From Sphingomonadales bacterium (GTDB taxonomy: Bacteria; Pseudomonadota; Alphaproteobacteria; Sphingomonadales; Sphingomonadaceae), in NCBI GenBank assembly GCA_027486415.1, contig JAIXPC010000008.1, positions 310,001 to 374,000 of the forward strand: a DNA stretch of 64,000 bases, read 5' to 3'. The first letter of the stretch is position 1, and every line of letters starts with the position of its first letter. Below are positions 59,671-64,000 of the stretch, in pieces. Under the pieces are notes generated by a model. That model saw only the letters and a list, made by a program, of their open reading frames with translations. It did no database searches and had not been told where the DNA came from. The position numbers and the translations under genes were made by a program.

Positions 59671-59825
59671 TGGTGGAAGGTGTCGTCACCCGCCCCGACC
59701 TGTGGGCCAATTTCATCTGGCCGGCCTATGCCATCACACTGATGGGGCTGGTGGGCCTGCTGGCTTGGGCGTTCGTTTCAATGCGAAATGCCGAAAAGAA
59801 GGCCGACGAGGTCAAGCGCAAATGA
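59670..59825 (+). CDS. ccmD: Heme exporter protein CcmD
   Basis: The 51-aa protein has a single helix (FIWPAYAITLMGLVGLLAWAF) and a basic tail (NAEKKADEVKRK). It is needed to release holo-CcmE from CcmC. It overlaps ccmC at its start and ccmE at its end (ATGA), so all three are coupled. Confidence 0.9.
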   Translation: MVEGVVTRPDLWANFIWPAYAITLMGLVGLLAWAFVSMRNAEKKADEVKRK

Positions 59826-60256
59826 AGGCAAAACATCAACGCCTGTGGCTGGTCGTCGGCGCCCTGGTTGCGCTGGGTGGTGCCGGTGCGCTGGCCTTTT
59901 CAACGTTGGGCGAAAAGGCGACCTATTTCTTTGCGCCGGCCGATCTGGCCAAGGGTCCGGCACCGACAGACGCGATCCGGCTGGGCGGCATGGTCGAAAA
60001 GGGTTCAATCCAACGCAACGGCGAGACGATCCGTTTCGTGGTGACCGATATGCAGAAGACCGTTCCGGTCACCTATACCGGGATCCTGCCCGACCTGTTC
60101 CGGGAAGGCCAGGGCGTGATCGCCGAAGGCCGCATCGATCCCAAGACGGGCGAATTCACCGCGGACACCATCCTCGCCAAGCATGACGAGCAATATATGC
60201 CGCCGGAGGTTGCCGGTGCGATGAAGAAAACGGGCGGCGTTTCCGCCGGCGGCTGA
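59822..60256 (+). CDS. ccmE: Cytochrome c maturation heme chaperone CcmE
   Basis: Protein of 144 aa with an N-terminal anchor (LWLVVGALVALGGAGALAF) and an OB-fold periplasmic part. The heme-binding H121 and Y125 lie in LAKHDEQYMPPE (HxxxY type). VTYTGILPDLFREGQGVIAEG is the family signature. ATG at 59822. The stop overlaps bioY as TGATG. Confidence 0.95.
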   Translation: MKAKHQRLWLVVGALVALGGAGALAFSTLGEKATYFFAPADLAKGPAPTDAIRLGGMVEKGSIQRNGETIRFVVTDMQKTVPVTYTGILPDLFREGQGVIAEGRIDPKTGEFTADTILAKHDEQYMPPEVAGAMKKTGGVSAGG

Positions 60257-60750
60257 TGACACGGCCGCTGGCGCCGCTGCCCGGCGCGCTTGCCACCACC
60301 ATCGCCCTGTGCGCGGCAGCGCCGCTGGCCATCCCGGCCGGGGCGGTCCCGATCACACTGCAATCGCTGATCGTCTGCCTGGCCGGCGCACTGGCCGGCG
60401 GTGCAGGCGTGGCCGGCGTCCTCGCCTGGTTGGCGCTGGCGGCGCTGGGCCTGCCGGTATTGGCCGGAATGAACGGCGGGCTGCTGGCCATGGGAGGATA
60501 CAGCGCGGGCTTCATCATCGGGCTGCCGCTGGCGGCACGGGTCACGACGCGCTGGCAAACGGGCTGGCGCTGGCAACGAACCTTGTGGCTGATGCTTGCC
60601 GCGCACGGGCTGTTGCTGGCACTGGGCACTGCCGGCGTCGGCCTGCGCGGCGGTGACGTGGCAGGGCTACTGGTGCTGTTGCCGGGCGCGGTGGTGAAGG
60701 CGGTGGCAGCCACGCTGACCCTGAAGTCGGTCAGCCGCCGCGCCACCTAA
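60256..60750 (+). CDS. bioY: Biotin transporter BioY
   Basis: Membrane protein of 164 aa. AVPITLQSLIVCLAGALAGG is the BioY signature (PxTxQ), and GGYSAGFIIGLPLAAR also fits. BioY is the substrate-binding S component of biotin ECF transporters and can act alone. It is translationally coupled to ccmE, an unusual partner. The stop overlaps the convergent DUF2948 gene by four bases. No bioM or bioN is present. Confidence 0.9.
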   Translation: MTRPLAPLPGALATTIALCAAAPLAIPAGAVPITLQSLIVCLAGALAGGAGVAGVLAWLALAALGLPVLAGMNGGLLAMGGYSAGFIIGLPLAARVTTRWQTGWRWQRTLWLMLAAHGLLLALGTAGVGLRGGDVAGLLVLLPGAVVKAVAATLTLKSVSRRAT

Positions 60751-61134
60751 TGGTGCGACGGCACCCGCGTCGTCGCCCACGGCTCACCGATATCTTCCAG
60801 CACCAGTTCTATGACCTCCACCCGCGCCCGGATGGCGATGCCGGCAGCGCAGGTGACGACCAGCCAGTCGCCATCAAGGGCCAGCGACAGAATGGCGGTC
60901 ACGGCTTCGGCATCATTCGGCCAGCCGGCGCGCTGGACAGCGCTCACGGTCTCGATGCGAAAGGCGCAGCGGCTGCGCGAAGGCGTGTCGGTTTCCCGGC
61001 GATAGCGGTTGATCAGCAGCGCCAGCCGGCGGGCCTTGCGGTCATAGCCGACGTCGGCCAACCGCAGCGTCGCGTCCTGCAACAGCGCCGAAAACGTTTC
61101 GACGTCTGCCGCCTCCTGGCCGAGCAGCGCGAGT

Positions 61135-61142
<8 letters not shown>
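60747..61142 (-). CDS. DUF2948 family protein
   Basis: Protein of 131 aa. [20 protein letters not shown] and [11 protein letters not shown], with [19 protein letters not shown] later (here [15 protein letters not shown]), match the DUF2948 family found beside murA in the Alphaproteobacteria. Function unknown. The ATG at 61142 overlaps the murA end by eight bases, so it is translated after murA. It ends convergently with bioY. Confidence 0.88.
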
Positions 61143-62418
<1,276 letters not shown>

Positions 62419-62488
62419 GGCCGCCATCCATAGCGCGCACATGTCGCAGGCGCCACTGGGCGTGCCCCAAGTTTTGGCGTTTTGTGTG

Positions 62489-62674
62489 TCAGTCGGGATC
62501 GTGGCCGCGGCTGGCTGCGTTGCGGGGGCCACCGCTGCTTTGATTGCCGGCCTGCGTACCGCTCGTGTGCGGCAGGCTTTTCGCGGTTTTCGATTTGCGC
62601 TGGTTGGTCTCGCCCTCCTTGGCGATCGCGATGTTGGCCGCCTTGGCGCTGGCACTGCGGGGGCTTTTCACCAT
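62489..62674 (-). CDS. Small basic low-complexity protein (61 aa)
   Basis: The 61-aa protein begins [20 protein letters not shown] and continues [20 protein letters not shown]. Highly basic, hydrophilic, rich in Ser, Lys, Asn, Gly; no cysteine, no membrane helix. AAAGGA lies about six bases before the ATG at 62674. Similar short basic proteins occur in sphingomonads, but I cannot name a family. The gene sits in the 318 bases between murA and rarD that would otherwise be empty. Confidence 0.58.
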   Translation of the reverse strand: MVKSPRSASAKAANIAIAKEGETNQRKSKTAKSLPHTSGTQAGNQSSGGPRNAASRGHDPD

Positions 62675-62736
62675 CGGTTTTCCTTTCGTGATCGGCGTGT
62701 TCAAGCCCAACCACGCAAGGCCCAGCCTGTTCCGGC

Positions 62737-63618
62737 TCAGCTGGCGACGGCAGTTCGGGGGCGCAGGGTCCAGGTGTAAAGTGCCAGCCCAGCCCAGATG
62801 CAGGCGAACGCGGCCAGTCGCGCTGGCTGCAATTCCTCGCCAAACAGGAAGATGGCCTGGAAGAACACCAGCGTCGGCGACAGATACTGGATCAGGCCCA
62901 GTGTCGACAGCGGCAGGATGCGCGCGGCCCGACCGAACAGCAGCAGCGGCGTCGCAGTGATGACACCGCTCGCCGCCAGCGTGGCAATCTGCCAGCCGGG
63001 CAGTTCGGCAACGCTGTAGGGCCGTGTTGCCAGCCACAGGAAAGCAATGGGGGCGAGCAGCAGGGTTTCGACGACCAGCCCCGACAGGCCATCAACACCG
63101 GCCTTCTTGCGAATGAGACCATAGGTACCGAACGAGAAGGCCAGCACGATGCTGATCCACGGCAGATAGCCCAGCGCCACCGTCTGCACGGCCACGCCAG
63201 CCGCAGCAAGGGTCACGGCCACCCACTGCAGCCGCGTGAGCCGTTCCCCCAGCAACGCTACGCCAAACACGACGTTGAGCAGCGGGTTGATGAAATAGCC
63301 AAGTGACGTGTCAAGCACGTGGCCGGCAAGAATGGCCCATGTGTAGACCAGCCAGTTGACCCCGATCGCGACGGCCGACGCAAACAGCATCGCCACCAGC
63401 TTCGGGGTTCGCAGGATCATCGCCAACCGACGCCAGCCCCCCGAAACGGTCAGCACACCGGCCAGCACCAGCAGCGACCAGGCGATGCGGTGGCCCAGAA
63501 CGTCGCCGGCAGCAAAGTCGTGGAGCAGCCGCAGATAGAGAGGCATCAGCCCCCAGATCACATACGCGCCGAAGCCGGCCACAAGGCCGGCGCGAAATGA
63601 CGTGGTTGGCGCATTCAT
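62737..63618 (-). CDS. rarD: EamA family transporter RarD
   Basis: Protein of 293 aa with ten predicted helices. The N-terminal YVIWGLMPLYLRLL and GHRIAWSLL are typical for RarD within the drug/metabolite transporter superfamily, and DTSLGYFINPLLNVVFG is also diagnostic. The substrate is unknown (name from chloramphenicol-related phenotype). ATG at 63618. It follows dcd on the same strand with 46 bases between. Confidence 0.92.
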   Translation of the reverse strand: MNAPTTSFRAGLVAGFGAYVIWGLMPLYLRLLHDFAAGDVLGHRIAWSLLVLAGVLTVSGGWRRLAMILRTPKLVAMLFASAVAIGVNWLVYTWAILAGHVLDTSLGYFINPLLNVVFGVALLGERLTRLQWVAVTLAAAGVAVQTVALGYLPWISIVLAFSFGTYGLIRKKAGVDGLSGLVVETLLLAPIAFLWLATRPYSVAELPGWQIATLAASGVITATPLLLFGRAARILPLSTLGLIQYLSPTLVFFQAIFLFGEELQPARLAAFACIWAGLALYTWTLRPRTAVAS

Positions 63619-63664
63619 GGCGCGGGGTTAGCCGGGCGAGGGCTGCCGCGCCAGCACAGACGCA

Positions 63665-64000
63665 TTACAAACGGGGCAGAGTGACCCCGCGCTGACCCAT
63701 GTATTTGCCGGCGCGGTCGGCATAGCTGACCTCGCACGGCTCGTTGCCTTTCAGGAACAGGAACTGGCAGGCGCCTTCGTTGGCATAGATGCGCGCCGGC
63801 AGTGGCGTGGTGTTGGAGAATTCCAGCGTCACATGGCCTTCCCAACCGGGTTCCAGCGGGGTGACATTCACGATGATGCCGCAGCGGGCATAGGTCGACT
63901 TGCCAAGGCAGATCACCAGCACGTCGCGCGGAATGCGGAAATACTCGACCGTGCGGGCGAGCGCGAAACTGTTGGGCGGGATCACGCACACGTCGGTCTT
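63665..64000 (-). CDS. dcd: dCTP deaminase, C-terminal part (5' end outside window)
   Basis: The frame is open to the right window edge. The visible 111 residues have [31 protein letters not shown], the catalytic-glutamate region [14 protein letters not shown] and [17 protein letters not shown]. It deaminates dCTP to dUTP for thymidylate synthesis. The N-terminal ~70 residues lie beyond the window; any internal start (a GTG at 63991) would be false. Confidence 0.95.
   Translation of the reverse strand, partial: KTDVCVIPPNSFALARTVEYFRIPRDVLVICLGKSTYARCGIIVNVTPLEPGWEGHVTLEFSNTTPLPARIYANEGACQFLFLKGNEPCEVSYADRAGKYMGQRGVTLPRL

Overview
The window is high-GC DNA, densely packed with single-copy chromosomal genes, and almost certainly comes from an alphaproteobacterium of the order Sphingomonadales. 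This rests on two secreted proteins with C-terminal PEP-CTERM anchors (one of the PEPxxWA type), the addB-addA-trxA order, a PopZ-like DUF2497 gene directly upstream of valS, a DUF2948 gene overlapping murA, a DgcA-type epimerase and an Mla-type ABC operon. I cannot name the genus. No insertion sequence, prophage, CRISPR array or integrase is visible. This is core and shell chromosome rather than a genomic island.

Layout. 1-4.4 kb: tail of an SDR gene, an acyl-CoA synthetase (-), then the coupled run yggT-folD-marC and another SDR (+). 4.4-10.5 kb: a PEP-CTERM protein, argG, an S10 peptidase and a small membrane protein (-), a small four-helix membrane protein (+), and a DJ-1/PfpI protein coupled to a secreted unknown (-). 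10.6-19.1 kb: kup, a collagen-like lipoprotein, an MDR-type oxidoreductase, recR, acnA with a coupled small membrane protein, and a PEP-CTERM serine protease. 19.1-26.1 kb: a HAD phosphatase, the lipid-transport operon mlaE-mlaF-mlaD-auxiliary lipoprotein, an esterase coupled to rppH, and an MFS transporter. 26.1-31.7 kb: rpmH-rnpA-yidD-yidC-engB-thiSG on the minus strand, divergent from argJ. 31.8-39.5 kb: a GST-like protein, then addB-addA-trxA. 39.6-41.4 kb: a winged-helix regulator with two related small unknown proteins. 41.5-46.8 kb: a VOC protein coupled to an exported GlcG/HbpS protein, infC, free methionine sulfoxide reductase, a BlaI/M56 regulatory pair with visible operators, tRNA-Gly and an outer-membrane protein. 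46.9-54.7 kb: methylmalonyl-CoA mutase, a 68-aa membrane protein, glnD, DgcA-type epimerase, tRNA-Cys, a PCMT-like methyltransferase and the PopZ-like protein. 54.8-64 kb: valS, a serine hydrolase, ccmC-ccmD-ccmE-bioY, DUF2948-murA, a small basic protein, rarD, and dcd cut by the window edge.

How the genes work together. Many neighbours share ATGA, GTGA or TGATG stop/start overlaps, so translational coupling is the main form of organisation. Functional groups are RNA processing and membrane insertion (rpmH-rnpA-yidD-yidC-engB), outer-membrane lipid trafficking (mla), double-strand break repair (addAB, recR), cytochrome c maturation (ccmCDE), cell-wall synthesis and recycling (murA, epimerase), arginine synthesis (argG, argJ), and nitrogen sensing (glnD).

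I found no obviously new multi-gene system. The items most worth a second look are: a probable ATA start for infC; a ThiS-ThiG fusion with the sulfur-carrier Gly-Gly buried inside the chain; the BlaI/M56 pair whose sensor domain is not penicillin-binding; and the three-gene cluster of two related small proteins and a winged-helix regulator at 39.6-41.4 kb.
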